DNA from: Acinetobacter sp.
GTDB lineage: Bacteria > Pseudomonadota > Gammaproteobacteria > Pseudomonadales > Moraxellaceae
Direction of reading: 5' to 3'
Assembly (NCBI GenBank): GCA_008017315.1
Contig: SSHE01000115.1
Coordinates: forward strand, 1 to 32,719
Length of the DNA stretch: 32,719 nt
How positions within the stretch are numbered: the first letter of the stretch is position 1; each line of letters starts with the position of its first letter. The notes under the pieces were generated by a model that saw nothing but the letters and a program-made list of their open reading frames with translations, was not told the origin of the DNA and did no database searches. The translations under genes and the position numbers were made by a program. This document shows, in pieces, positions 7,705 through 16,968 of this stretch.

Positions 7705-8938
7705 GTTTAAACCCATTTCATTATTCATCGGATTACGCTATACCAAAGCTAGACGCAGTAATCATTTTATTTCCTTTATTGCTTTGGTGTCGATGATTGG
7801 TTTGATGCTAGGTGTTGCGGTACTGATAACTGTGCTTTCGGTGATGAATGGTTTTGACCGTGAATTAAAAAATCGGGTGCTGGGTATGGTGCCACAGGCC
7901 ACGATTTCTTCGGATTATATGCTGACGGATTGGCAGCGTATGATTCCCAAAATTGAGCAACGTCCACATGTACAGGGGGCTGCACCGTTTACCCAGTTGC
8001 AAGGTATGCTGACCGCACAGGGGCGCGTATCGGGTATTTTGGTGAATGGAATTGATCCAAAATATGAGAAAAAAGTATCTATTATTCAAAATCATATGGT
8101 GGCAGGTTCGCTGGATCATTTAAAATCTGGTGAATACGGCATTATTCTGGGCAAGTCGATGACCGATGGGCTAGGCTTGCAACTGGGGGATAAAATTACC
8201 TTGGTTCTACCAGAAGCAACGCCCTCGCCAGCAGGTATTGTCCCTCGCTTTAAACGTTTTACCATTGTGGGAATTTTTAGTATTGGTGCAGAAGTGGATG
8301 GTCTAATGGGTTATGTTAGCCTGAAAGATGCTGCGACCTTATTACGTTTGCCTGATGGAGCACAAAGTATTCGCTTAAAATTGGATAATATTTTTCTAGC
8401 ACCAGAAGTGGTACAAGATGTACTGACAGGGATGCCACCCTATTTCTACGGTTCGGACTGGACGTTTACCCATGGTAATTTGTTTAATGCGATTCAGATG
8501 GAAAAAGCCATGGTGAGTTTATTATTATTTCTGATTGTGTTGGTTGCGGCATTTAATATTGTATCTTCACTGGTGATGGTGGTCACGGATAAGAAAGCTG
8601 ACATTGCAATTTTGCGGACATTGGGTGCATCACCTGCCACCATCACCCGTATTTTTATGGTGCAGGGTACGGTGATTGGTGTGATTGGGACGATTTCGGG
8701 TGCTGTACTTGGGGTGGTTTTGGCAACCTCGATTAGTAGTATTTTGGGCTGGGTGAACAATACCTTAGGTTTAAATTTATTCGCTGCTTACTTTATTAAT
8801 TATTTACCATCGGAATTAATCTGGCGAGATGTCTTTGTGATTGTGGGTTTATCTTTATTATTAAGTTTTTTGGCGACGATTTACCCTGCCAGACGTGCAG
8901 CCAAAATTCAGCCTGCGGAGGCATTACGCTATGAATAA
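7691..8938 (+). CDS. lolC: Lipoprotein-releasing system permease, LolC/LolE family
   Basis: This is the membrane subunit of the Lol ABC transporter, which extracts outer-membrane lipoproteins from the inner membrane for LolA. The 415-residue protein has one N-terminal span (about 25-50: SFIALVSMIGLMLGVAVLITVLSVMNGFD), a large periplasmic domain (about 50-275), and three C-terminal spans of the FtsX fold (about 275-405) with the cytoplasmic KKADIAILRTLGAS coupling helix. Two in-frame starts exist: ATG 7691 and ATG 7703. The second gives the N-terminus MFKPISLFIGLRY usual for the family. Neither has a clear ribosome-binding site. No separate lolE follows, so one permease may act as a homodimer (LolF-like). 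Confidence 0.93.
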   Translation: MMSSMFKPISLFIGLRYTKARRSNHFISFIALVSMIGLMLGVAVLITVLSVMNGFDRELKNRVLGMVPQATISSDYMLTDWQRMIPKIEQRPHVQGAAPFTQLQGMLTAQGRVSGILVNGIDPKYEKKVSIIQNHMVAGSLDHLKSGEYGIILGKSMTDGLGLQLGDKITLVLPEATPSPAGIVPRFKRFTIVGIFSIGAEVDGLMGYVSLKDAATLLRLPDGAQSIRLKLDNIFLAPEVVQDVLTGMPPYFYGSDWTFTHGNLFNAIQMEKAMVSLLLFLIVLVAAFNIVSSLVMVVTDKKADIAILRTLGASPATITRIFMVQGTVIGVIGTISGAVLGVVLATSISSILGWVNNTLGLNLFAAYFINYLPSELIWRDVFVIVGLSLLLSFLATIYPARRAAKIQPAEALRYE

Positions 8939-9614
8939 GCTGATTTTACAGGCAAAGAATATCCAGCGTAGTTTTTATGATGGGCGTAATACCGTTGAGG
9001 TGTTAAGAGGCATTGATATTGAGGTGCAGCAAGGTGAGTTTGTTGCGGTCATTGGTGCAAGTGGTTCAGGTAAAAGTACCTTATTGCATGTGTTGGGTGG
9101 TTTGGATCGACCGACGCAAGGTGAGATTTATCTTAAAGGTCAGCGTTTTGATAGCTTAGATGAAACTACACGTGGTCATTTGCGTAATCAGCATTTGGGT
9201 TTTGTATATCAATTTCATCATTTATTACCAGAATTTTCGGCACTAGAAAATGTTTGTATGCCATTGATGTTACGTCAGGGAACGCAGTTTAAACAGGTCA
9301 AAGCCAAAGCGGAACAGCTATTAGAGCGTGTAGGGTTATCTCATCGTTTAACCCACAAACCTGGGGAATTATCTGGCGGTGAGCGGCAGCGTGTCGCCTT
9401 GGCACGGGCACTGGTGACAGACCCCGATTTAATTTTGGCGGATGAACCGACAGGTAATTTGGATCGTCATACGGCACAAGGCATTTTTGAATTATTAACC
9501 GAACTGCGTCAGGAGCGAAATATGGCAATGCTGATTGTGACGCATGATGAATCGCTGGCACAATCTGCCGATAGAATGTTGCAGATGCGTGATGGGCGTT
9601 GGTTGGACAGTTAA
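8931..9614 (+). CDS. lolD: Lipoprotein-releasing system ATPase LolD
   Basis: LolD is the cytoplasmic ABC ATPase that powers the adjacent permease. The 227 residues contain Walker [10 protein letters not shown], a Q-loop within [18 protein letters not shown], the ABC signature [15 protein letters not shown], Walker B LILADEP, the D-loop GNLD and the switch histidine in [14 protein letters not shown] is characteristic of the LolD group. The frame extends upstream to 8895, but ATG 8931 has GGAGG 10 bases before it and gives the standard length. It overlaps the lolC-like stop by 8 bp, so the two are translationally coupled. Confidence 0.96.
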   Translation: MNKLILQAKNIQRSFYDGRNTVEVLRGIDIEVQQGEFVAVIGASGSGKSTLLHVLGGLDRPTQGEIYLKGQRFDSLDETTRGHLRNQHLGFVYQFHHLLPEFSALENVCMPLMLRQGTQFKQVKAKAEQLLERVGLSHRLTHKPGELSGGERQRVALARALVTDPDLILADEPTGNLDRHTAQGIFELLTELRQERNMAMLIVTHDESLAQSADRMLQMRDGRWLDS

Positions 9615-9669
9615 AATTGGGAAAGAAATAGTATTTTAATAGGAATACCACGGATAGAGTATCAATACC

Positions 9670-12183
9670 ATGTTGCGATGGTTAGGACTGGCATGGATTG
9701 CCGCCATAAGTTGTATCGGATTACCACAAGCATTTTGGCAATATTGCCATTCACCGTACTGGTGGGTGTTGTTTGTTGGTTCGGTGTTGGTGTACTTTGG
9801 GCTATGGTATCATAATAAAATCCAACGACATGGTGTGTGGGTGTTCGCTCTCAATGTGGTGGCGGCTGCATCCGTGTTTGCCTTGGGCTGGTCGTATGCC
9901 GATCATCAACTCAAAGCACAATTGGCACAGGAGGTGACGCAGCGTCAGAAGGTTGAGGGTATCGTTTATATTTCAAGTATCAGTGAGGGTAAGCTGGACA
10001 ACTGGCGACAAGGTGCAGAACTGTTGTTGCCGAATGAAAATCGTAGTCTAAACATTTTATTATATCCGAAAAAATTGTATAACCCTGAGGGTGAAGTACT
10101 GGGATTAAGTACAGAAAAATTACAGTTAGGGCGATTTTATCAAGTGACATTGGACATCAAACCACCGCATGGTAATGTCAATGCTGGGGTATTTGATACC
10201 GAAAAATGGTTGCTGCAACAAGGGATACAAGGTACAGCAACGGTATTGTATAGTCAGGAATTGAGTGCACAGCAGGTGCAAAGTCGGGGTTGGTATTCGT
10301 TTGTACTGCAACAACAAAAGCCGTTGGCAAAGTGGCGTTTGTGGGTGGAAACCTTACGACAGGATTATCGGCAACACTTGGTTGGAGAACAGACTGTAAG
10401 TCAGAATAGAGCATTATTACTTGGGTTGCTCACGGGTGATAGGAGTGCTCTGAATAAGGACACGATAGAACTGTATCAAATGATGGGCATTAGCCATTTA
10501 TTGGCGATATCAGGCCCACATGTATTGATTCTTGCCATGATGCTCACTTGGATATCTATGCAGTTATTACACGTGTTGATGTTACGAGGTGTAATGTCGC
10601 AGTTGTATCAATATGTACCGAAACAATATGTCTATTTACCGATATTCTTGGGATGTGTCAGCTTCTATGTTGCATTTACAGGATTTGAAGTGCCAGCACT
10701 CAGAACATGGTTGATTGCCTTGATCTGTAGTGCCACTTTGTTATTTCGCATACGTCTATCTACGCTCAATACGTTGATATTGGCGGCCAGTATCGTACTG
10801 TGGTGGGATTGTTTTGCGATTTTATCGGCAGCATTTTGGTTATCTTTTGCTGCGGCAGCGATTTTATTGTTGATTTATCAACAATTGCAGCAACAGGATA
10901 CGGAGGGTGATATATCTTGGGGCGAACGTATTCAGATGTGGTGGCGATTATTATGGCAATCGCAATGGCGGATTTTTATTGCACTTTTGCCTATCGTGTT
11001 GTGGCAATTTCAGGCAGTATCGTTGATTTCACCATTGATTAATTTGGTTGCGATTCCATTTTTAAGCCTATTGATTGTCCCTATGGATATTGTAGCGGCG
11101 GTACTTTGGCAAATCGTTCCTGTACTTGGAGATTTAATTTGGTCATTGGCAGCCGCATGTTTATGGGGCTTTAATACGTTATTATTCATGCTTCAACCTG
11201 TGGCAGCCTATTTGTATTTGCCGAGTTATTTAAATGATTTAGCACTGCTAAGCCTAAGTATTGCAATTGCTATTTTGGCATTACCACAGGGGTTGATTGC
11301 ACGGTTTTGGGCGGCATTTTTTGTGGTATTGGCATGTGTGCCACAAAAACGTCCTATTTTACAACTTGATGTATTGGATGTTGGACAAGGGCAGGCGATT
11401 GTACTGCGTACCCAGCAGCATCAAATGTTGATTGATACAGGGATGGGGAGTGTACAAGATGGTTTTTTATCCATGGGGCATCGGGTGGTTGTGCCATTTT
11501 TGCGTCGTCAAGGTGTGCAGCAATTGGATGAAATTTTATTATCACATCTTGATCTCGACCATAGCGGTGGCACACAAGCGGTGATTGAGCAACTCAAAGT
11601 CAAACAACTTCGCAGTAATGTGTATGATGCCACACGTACTCATTACCCCAATGTGCCGTTTATCCAGTGTAATCAAGGGCAAGGCTGGCAATGGGATGGC
11701 GTGCAAATTGAGATTCTGTACCCTAGAGTGCAGCAATCCAGAAAAAATCAGAATGAATCATCCTGTGTCTTGCTGCTTACGACAAAAATGTTTAGCCAAG
11801 AGTTTAAAATTTTAATCATGGGCGATGTGGGTTGGGAGGGGGAATATGCTCTGCTACAGGATTATCCCGATTTAAGTGCAGATATTTTGGTGCTGGGACA
11901 TCATGGCAGTCGGCACAGTTCGGCGTATGATTTTTTGGCACAGATTGATCCAAAATTAGCGCTGATTTCAGCAGGTTTTGATAATCGTTATGGTCATCCC
12001 ACACCTGAAACCATTGCTCGCTTAGATGCGTTAAATATTCCCTATGCCAATACCGCAGATTTAGGGGCGATTCATATTCAGCTGAATCATGCACAAGCGA
12101 TTTGGTCATGGCACAGTGCACGAGAACAACGCCAATGGCTGTTACCACAGCGTACACGGTTAAGCCTGAATGCGACGAATTAA
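9670..12183 (+). CDS. comEC: ComEC/Rec2 DNA internalisation channel
   Basis: ComEC forms the inner-membrane channel through which single-stranded DNA enters during natural transformation. The 837-residue protein shows all three parts of the family. Hydrophobic N-terminal spans are followed by a soluble DUF4131/OB-like region (about 80-220). The multi-span Competence domain (about 245-540) includes GLLTGDRS and the ISHLLAISGPHVLIL motif. A C-terminal metallo-beta-lactamase-like domain (from about 565) carries DVGQGQAIVL, IDTG, SHLDLDHSGG and LGHHGSRHSS; these metal-site residues suggest nuclease activity on the non-transported strand. It starts 55 bp after lolD and its 3' end overlaps the convergent acyltransferase gene by 24 bp. 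Confidence 0.95.
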   Translation: MLRWLGLAWIAAISCIGLPQAFWQYCHSPYWWVLFVGSVLVYFGLWYHNKIQRHGVWVFALNVVAAASVFALGWSYADHQLKAQLAQEVTQRQKVEGIVYISSISEGKLDNWRQGAELLLPNENRSLNILLYPKKLYNPEGEVLGLSTEKLQLGRFYQVTLDIKPPHGNVNAGVFDTEKWLLQQGIQGTATVLYSQELSAQQVQSRGWYSFVLQQQKPLAKWRLWVETLRQDYRQHLVGEQTVSQNRALLLGLLTGDRSALNKDTIELYQMMGISHLLAISGPHVLILAMMLTWISMQLLHVLMLRGVMSQLYQYVPKQYVYLPIFLGCVSFYVAFTGFEVPALRTWLIALICSATLLFRIRLSTLNTLILAASIVLWWDCFAILSAAFWLSFAAAAILLLIYQQLQQQDTEGDISWGERIQMWWRLLWQSQWRIFIALLPIVLWQFQAVSLISPLINLVAIPFLSLLIVPMDIVAAVLWQIVPVLGDLIWSLAAACLWGFNTLLFMLQPVAAYLYLPSYLNDLALLSLSIAIAILALPQGLIARFWAAFFVVLACVPQKRPILQLDVLDVGQGQAIVLRTQQHQMLIDTGMGSVQDGFLSMGHRVVVPFLRRQGVQQLDEILLSHLDLDHSGGTQAVIEQLKVKQLRSNVYDATRTHYPNVPFIQCNQGQGWQWDGVQIEILYPRVQQSRKNQNESSCVLLLTTKMFSQEFKILIMGDVGWEGEYALLQDYPDLSADILVLGHHGSRHSSAYDFLAQIDPKLALISAGFDNRYGHPTPETIARLDALNIPYANTADLGAIHIQLNHAQAIWSWHSAREQRQWLLPQRTRLSLNATN

Positions 12184-13083
12184 CGCCAAAGCGTCATCAT
12201 GGGGAAGGGTGTAGAGTTTTGACGTGGCTGGACTAGCCTTAAAGCGTTTGTAAGACCAGTGATAATGGGTGGGATAACGCTGGATAAGTTGCTCAATGGC
12301 TTGATGAATCAATAGCGTACCATTTTGCGTCGTATCATAGATATCATCTGTCATGGGTTCAATGAAAATATCAAAACCACGCTGGGCATTACGCATGGCA
12401 TACATCAGCAAGGTTTTGGCTTTGGTTTTTTGAATCATTTTGGCACTAAGCTGACTAGAAGAAAGTGGAACGCCAAACCATTCTATCAACTCGCTCGCAG
12501 CATCTGGACTATGGTCGGGTAAAATAGCAGTCACGCCGCCTTGCTTTAACGCACGAAAAATCTGTTTCACCCCACGCTCATCTGTGGGTACAAGTTCGGC
12601 ACGTTCTCGACTACGTGCTTGTAACACAAAGTTGTTTGCGGCGGCATTTTTGGCAGGTTTATACATCACGGTCAAGGCGGTAAATTGGCTTAGCCACGCA
12701 TTCATAATTTCCCATGTGCCAAAATGTGGCACAAGACAGACCACGCCTTGCTGGGTAGCAAGGGCATTTTTGAGATATTGTTCACCTGTTACCGAGTGTA
12801 CCAAAGCAATATTATGCTGGGTGGAATGTCCCCAAATATGTAGAAATTCAAAGTACGCTTGGATTTCATGACGAGCTGCACAGCGTTCAATACGTTGACG
12901 TTCATGTTCATCGAGATGTGGAAAAGCAATGTCGATGTTTAATCTTGCATATTTTGCGGTACGGGTTGGAATGATTTGGCATAGTACAATCGCCAACATA
13001 ATGGCGAGACGCTGCAATATTGCCAAAGGTAACTTGCTCATCATCCTGATACAAGTCGTTAATATATCCGTTTGTTTTTGCAT
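12160..13083 (-). CDS. LpxL/HtrB-family lysophospholipid/lipid A acyltransferase
   Basis: Members of this inner-membrane family transfer acyl chains from acyl-ACP onto lipid A precursors. The 307-residue protein has an N-terminal hydrophobic helix (about 20-40), the catalytic HX4E motif at His120-Phe-Gly-Thr-Trp-Glu125, and downstream family blocks: YKPAKNAAANNFV, RSRERAELVPTDERGVKQIFRALKQGG, LPDHSPDAASELIEWFGVP and HYHWSYKRFK near the C-terminus. Which secondary acyltransferase (LpxL- or LpxM-like) it is cannot be told here. ATG 13083 has no ribosome-binding site; ATG 13044 or 13041 (reading MMSKLPLAIL) may be used instead. Confidence 0.87.
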   Translation of the reverse strand: MQKQTDILTTCIRMMSKLPLAILQRLAIMLAIVLCQIIPTRTAKYARLNIDIAFPHLDEHERQRIERCAARHEIQAYFEFLHIWGHSTQHNIALVHSVTGEQYLKNALATQQGVVCLVPHFGTWEIMNAWLSQFTALTVMYKPAKNAAANNFVLQARSRERAELVPTDERGVKQIFRALKQGGVTAILPDHSPDAASELIEWFGVPLSSSQLSAKMIQKTKAKTLLMYAMRNAQRGFDIFIEPMTDDIYDTTQNGTLLIHQAIEQLIQRYPTHYHWSYKRFKASPATSKLYTLPHDDALALIRRIQA

Positions 13084-13215
13084 ATTAAATACTAAAATTT
13101 ATTTTCGTCATTCATTATAATCAGAAATAACCATGAGGTTAAGCTGAATCTTTGTGCAAGAAAACGCATAACCTGATAAAGTAAGTGTTTTTCATCATGT
13201 GCTGGAATAGATTTT

Positions 13216-14244
13216 ATGTCGGAATGGCCGCCAAAACCACCCATCGAGCAACAAGCGACAACACAACCAAAAACAGTCACAGGACAGGAATGGCAGCTTT
13301 TGGAAAAAGCGGTTCTCGCTTCGGTTGAAGAGCAGCGTCGTGCACGTCGTTGGGGGATATTTTTCAAATTATTGTCTTTTGCATATTTATTATTTGTCAT
13401 TGTATTAATGGGGAAGAGTTGTAGTACTGGCCAGAAGGCAGATGGTGCACCTGTTGTATCCGATGTGCATCTTGCTGTGGTGGATATCGAAGGGACGATT
13501 GCCAATGCAAAAAATGGGGTCAATAGCGAAGACACCAACAAAGCCATTAAACGTGCGTTTGAAGCCAGTAATAGTAAAGCTGTGGTTTTAAATATCAACT
13601 CACCAGGTGGCTCACCTGTACAATCGGATGAAATTTGGCAGGAAATTCGCTACCAAAAAAGCCAACATCCAGATAAAAAAATCTATGCTGTGATTGGTGA
13701 TATGGGAGCATCGGGAGCATATTATATTGCATCGGCAGCGGATGAAATCTATGTCAATCCATCGAGTATTGTGGGTTCAATTGGCGTGATTATGCCGAAT
13801 TATGGCTTCTCTGAACTGGCGAAAAAGTTGGGTGTAGAAGACCGCACCATGACTTCAGGTGAACATAAAGCCTTGTTAAGCATGACCAAACCAATTGATC
13901 CAACTGAAAAAACCCATGTGCAAGCATTGCTCAATAATGTCCATCAGCATTTTATTGATGCGGTCAAGGCTGGACGTGGCAAACGCTTAAAAGCAGATAC
14001 TCCTGATATTTTTTCAGGTTTATTCTGGACAGGCGACCAAGCCATTACACTCGGATTGGCGGATAAAGCAGGCAGCATCACGACTTTGGCGAGAACCCTC
14101 AAAATTGATAAAAAAGTCAATTACACGGTGCAGCACAGCCCTTTGGAATCCTTGCTAGGTAAAATGGGAACATCTATTGGTCAAGGGATTGGTCAGTCGA
14201 TTTCGCAGCAAGTCGAAACACAATCTCAGGCAAAATTGCAATAG
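13216..14244 (+). CDS. sppA: S49 family signal peptide peptidase (SppA-like)
   Basis: This is a membrane-anchored serine protease that degrades cleaved signal peptides and perhaps other membrane-released peptides. It is 342 residues long: a cytoplasmic Pro-rich N-terminus with a basic stretch (RRARRWG), a single span at about 47-65, and a periplasmic S49 domain. The catalytic dyad is Ser166 in GDMGASGAYYIASAAD and Lys218 in SGEHKALL. INSPGGSPVQSDEIWQEI is the conserved substrate-groove segment. The length fits the short, single-domain SppA36 type that forms octamers, not the long E. coli type. The C-terminus is a Gln/Gly-rich tail. The upstream 132 bp hold only weak promoter candidates. Confidence 0.93.
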   Translation: MSEWPPKPPIEQQATTQPKTVTGQEWQLLEKAVLASVEEQRRARRWGIFFKLLSFAYLLFVIVLMGKSCSTGQKADGAPVVSDVHLAVVDIEGTIANAKNGVNSEDTNKAIKRAFEASNSKAVVLNINSPGGSPVQSDEIWQEIRYQKSQHPDKKIYAVIGDMGASGAYYIASAADEIYVNPSSIVGSIGVIMPNYGFSELAKKLGVEDRTMTSGEHKALLSMTKPIDPTEKTHVQALLNNVHQHFIDAVKAGRGKRLKADTPDIFSGLFWTGDQAITLGLADKAGSITTLARTLKIDKKVNYTVQHSPLESLLGKMGTSIGQGIGQSISQQVETQSQAKLQ

Positions 14245-14254
14245 CATAACTATC

Positions 14255-14302
14255 CAGTTTTCCTCCTTGAATCCTTGCTGATTCAGGGAGAAGATAAAAC
14301 TG
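14255..14302. other. Long imperfect inverted repeat before the hydrolase gene
   Basis: CTCCTTGAATC pairs with GATTCAGGGAG (11 bp, one G-T pair) around a 6-base loop. An outer pair CAGTTTT/AAAACTG extends the structure to 48 nt. No T tract follows, so it is not a typical terminator. It lies between the sppA stop and ATG 14332. Confidence 0.6.
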
Positions 14303-14331
14303 ATTTTACTATCAGGAGGCTAGGGCTTGCC

Positions 14332-15129
14332 ATGAAACCCTTGATTCACTTTGCTCATGCCAATGGCATACCATCACCAACCTATCAAAAGCTCTTTGAT
14401 GCACTGTCTGATGAGTATGATGTTGTTTATGTTCCACTTATTGGGGTAGATATACGTTATCCGATTAGCAATCAATGGCATCATCTGATTGAGCAGATGG
14501 TGCAAAGTATTGTATCGCAAGCAAAGGGGCGTAAAGTCATTGCTGTAGGACATTCTCTTGGGGCATTGTTAAGCTTTATGGTATCGAATAGAAATCCAGA
14601 GCTTGTCCAACAGGTGATTATGCTTGATCCGCCCTTGATTATTGGTAAAGCCTCTTTAGGTCTGCATTTGGCCAAAATATTCAGCCCTAAAACCGTCGAT
14701 AAAACCACACCAGCAGGATTATCTGCCAAACGCCGTGATCATTGGGAAAGTCGGGAACAGGCTGCCAGTCTATTGCGTAGTAGAGGACTGTTTAAAGCAT
14801 TTGATCAGGATTGTTTTGATGCTTATATTCAATATGGTTTAAAGGATGATACTTCAAAGGGTGGCGTGACATTAAGTATTCCCAAGCAAGTAGAAGTAGA
14901 TATTTTTAGAACCACACCATCCTTATGGTGGTTGCCACAGCCCAAACCCAAAATGCCAGTCGATATGGTGGTGGGGCAGCAGAGTGAATTTTTAAAGCAT
15001 AAATTTCCACAAATTGCTCAACAAAAATTGGGTATTCCTTATCATATCGTTGCAGGTGGACACATGTTCCCATTGGAGCATCCGCTTGAGACCGTGGCAA
15101 TGATCAAAAGTTTGATTCAAGTTCGCTGA
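14332..15129 (+). CDS. Alpha/beta-hydrolase fold protein
   Basis: This is a 265-residue hydrolase of unknown substrate. The nucleophile elbow is Gly-His-Ser75-Leu-Gly, the oxyanion region is HFAHANGIPSPTYQ (8-19), and the catalytic histidine lies in AGGHMFPLEHP near the C-terminus. An acid is plausible in the PVDMVVGQQSEF segment. The cap region (about 100-195) contains KRRDHWESREQAASLLRSRGLFKAFD, resembling cofactor-free esterases and lyases of the MhpC/Ytx type. The frame is open to 14275, but ATG 14332 has AGGAGG and AGGG upstream and gives the typical start. No signal peptide is seen. Confidence 0.85.
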   Translation: MKPLIHFAHANGIPSPTYQKLFDALSDEYDVVYVPLIGVDIRYPISNQWHHLIEQMVQSIVSQAKGRKVIAVGHSLGALLSFMVSNRNPELVQQVIMLDPPLIIGKASLGLHLAKIFSPKTVDKTTPAGLSAKRRDHWESREQAASLLRSRGLFKAFDQDCFDAYIQYGLKDDTSKGGVTLSIPKQVEVDIFRTTPSLWWLPQPKPKMPVDMVVGQQSEFLKHKFPQIAQQKLGIPYHIVAGGHMFPLEHPLETVAMIKSLIQVR

Positions 15130-15149
15130 TGGGTATTGGTAGCGTAAAA

Positions 15150-16520
15150 TCACATTTCATCCAAAGACGTAACATCTTTGGGATTGAGATAATCATAGAG
15201 TAACAACATCAGGGTAATCCAGACTGGAATCATCAATACCGACTCTTGAAAACCCTGTGTCCACATAATGTACAGCACTAATCCAATGAAAATCAGTACA
15301 ATATAGTTGCCCCATGGTGACCATAATGCAGGATAGGCGATTTTCATTTGATTGGCTTTAAGGTAGCGGCGGAATTTCAAATGGGTGAGGCTAATCATTG
15401 CCCAGTTGAGTACCAATGCACCAACCACTACATACATCAGATGTCCAAGCACTTTTTCGGGGACAAAATAATTCAAGAGCACACAGCCAAAAATAAGGAC
15501 TGCAGAAAATACGACTGCTGGAATCGGTACACCATGTGGATTGGTTTTGCCGAAAATTTTAGGTGCATTGCCTTGTTGTGCCAAACTATACAGCATTCGG
15601 CTATTGGCATACATCCCACTGTTATAGACGGATAGGGCAGCCGTAAGAATAATAAAATTGAGCAAATGAGCCGCCCAAGCAATCCCCAACTGGCTAAAAA
15701 TCATCACAAAAGGGCTATTATCCAAACCACCTAACTGTAATTGATTCCACGGTACGAGAGATAATAGAATCGCAAGTGAAAGCACATAGAAAATCAAGAT
15801 GCGAAACACCACCTGATTGATGGCTTGAGGAATGGTTTTTTGTGGATTTTCTGCTTCGGCGGCTGCCATTCCAATCAATTCGATACCCCCAAATGCAAAC
15901 ATCAAAAATGCCAGCATAAAGAATAAGCCATCAAAACCATTGGGGAAAAATCCACCATGTGCCCATAGATTGCTAAAACTTACACTGCTTGTGCCATCTG
16001 CAGTGATGAGTAAATACAACCCAAAAATAATCATCGACACAATTGCAGTCACTTTGATAATGGCCAACCAGAATTCAGATTCGCCATAAAATTTGACATT
16101 GAAGAGATTGATACTGGTAATCACCACAAAAAAGAAAAACACCGATAGCCACGCAGGAATATCCCACCAATAGTTGATATATTTGGCGACGGCGGTGAGT
16201 TCGGTCATGGCAACCAGAATATAGAGTATCCAATAATTCCAGCCCGTGAGAAAACCTGCAAATTTGCCCCAATATTTATAGGCAAAATGACTAAAAGACC
16301 CTGCAACAGGCTCTTCCACAATCATTTCACCCAACTGCCGCATAATCAAAAAAACAATCAAGCCACCAATCGCATAACCCAAAATAATAGATGGCCCAGC
16401 CGACTGGATGATTTGAGCAGAACCCAAAAATAACCCTGTCCCGATTGCACCGCCCATAGCAATCAGTTGGATATGACGATTCTTTAAACCACGTTGTAGA
16501 GGGGCAGATGGTTGGCTCAA
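15150..16520 (-). CDS. aroP: Aromatic amino acid permease, AroP-like
   Basis: This is an inner-membrane proton symporter of the amino acid transporter (AAT/APC) family, 456 residues and about 12 spans. The N-terminal block LQRGLKNRHIQLIAMGGAIG, the RQLGEMIVEEPVAGSFSHFA segment, and FGGIELIGMAAAEAENPQ follow E. coli AroP almost residue for residue, as does TAALSVYNSGMYANSRMLY. Substrates are probably aromatic amino acids, though ProY/PheP-like specificity cannot be excluded. The start at ATG 16520 gives the standard N-terminus. It lies on the same strand as the roadblock/GTPase group, 21 bp after its last gene. Confidence 0.88.
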   Translation of the reverse strand: MSQPSAPLQRGLKNRHIQLIAMGGAIGTGLFLGSAQIIQSAGPSIILGYAIGGLIVFLIMRQLGEMIVEEPVAGSFSHFAYKYWGKFAGFLTGWNYWILYILVAMTELTAVAKYINYWWDIPAWLSVFFFFVVITSINLFNVKFYGESEFWLAIIKVTAIVSMIIFGLYLLITADGTSSVSFSNLWAHGGFFPNGFDGLFFMLAFLMFAFGGIELIGMAAAEAENPQKTIPQAINQVVFRILIFYVLSLAILLSLVPWNQLQLGGLDNSPFVMIFSQLGIAWAAHLLNFIILTAALSVYNSGMYANSRMLYSLAQQGNAPKIFGKTNPHGVPIPAVVFSAVLIFGCVLLNYFVPEKVLGHLMYVVVGALVLNWAMISLTHLKFRRYLKANQMKIAYPALWSPWGNYIVLIFIGLVLYIMWTQGFQESVLMIPVWITLMLLLYDYLNPKDVTSLDEM

Positions 16521-16541
16521 AGTAATATCCGATATATGGGG

Positions 16542-16964
16542 TTAGTATTGTGCATCGGCTCGTACAATGGCTTCCGATGCTTTTTTAACAGCATGTAAAA
16601 GTTGTCCCAATAGCACGTCTTTGGCACTGATAGTCACGATCACCATCGGATAATTTTTCGATGGGACAGCGGTCAGGATCGCTTTGCCATTTTCGGCATC
16701 TAGGGTAATAGTCTGACAACCAATCAACTGAATTTCACTAATGAACGCAGTGACCATTGCCAAAATTGAGCTACTGACGGCGGCTATTTTACCACTATTT
16801 GGGATATCTTTCTTGTGAACATTGACCAATTCAAAACCATCTGTCGAACATAGCATGACAAAACTGACCCCATCAACACTCATTAAAATATTTTGGATTT
16901 CATTTTTGGCAACCATGATGAGTGGCCCTGGTGCTTTACGCTGGTTATTGGCATGATTGAACAT
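16542..16964 (-). CDS. Roadblock/LC7 domain protein (distal)
   Basis: This 140-residue protein is a single Roadblock/LC7 domain. After a short polar N-terminus, the helix MVAKNEIQNILMSVDGVSFVMLCSTDGFELVNV leads to the family's DG turn. The long amphipathic helix KIAAVSSSILAMVTAFISEIQL follows, then strands CQTITLDAENGKAILTAVP and YPMVIVTIS, and a final helix. Such domains dimerise and act as regulators or GTPase-activating partners of small Ras-like GTPases (MglB with MglA). The GTPase gene is directly upstream, with 4 bp between stop and start and a GAGGA site inside the GTPase's last codons, implying coupled synthesis. Confidence 0.88.
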   Translation of the reverse strand: MFNHANNQRKAPGPLIMVAKNEIQNILMSVDGVSFVMLCSTDGFELVNVHKKDIPNSGKIAAVSSSILAMVTAFISEIQLIGCQTITLDAENGKAILTAVPSKNYPMVIVTISAKDVLLGQLLHAVKKASEAIVRADAQY

Positions 16965-16968
16965 TTTA

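Noticed and set aside
13092-13598. 168-codon minus-strand frame over the start of sppA
   Set aside because: The overlapping plus-strand gene has catalytic motifs and a membrane anchor; the antisense product shows none.
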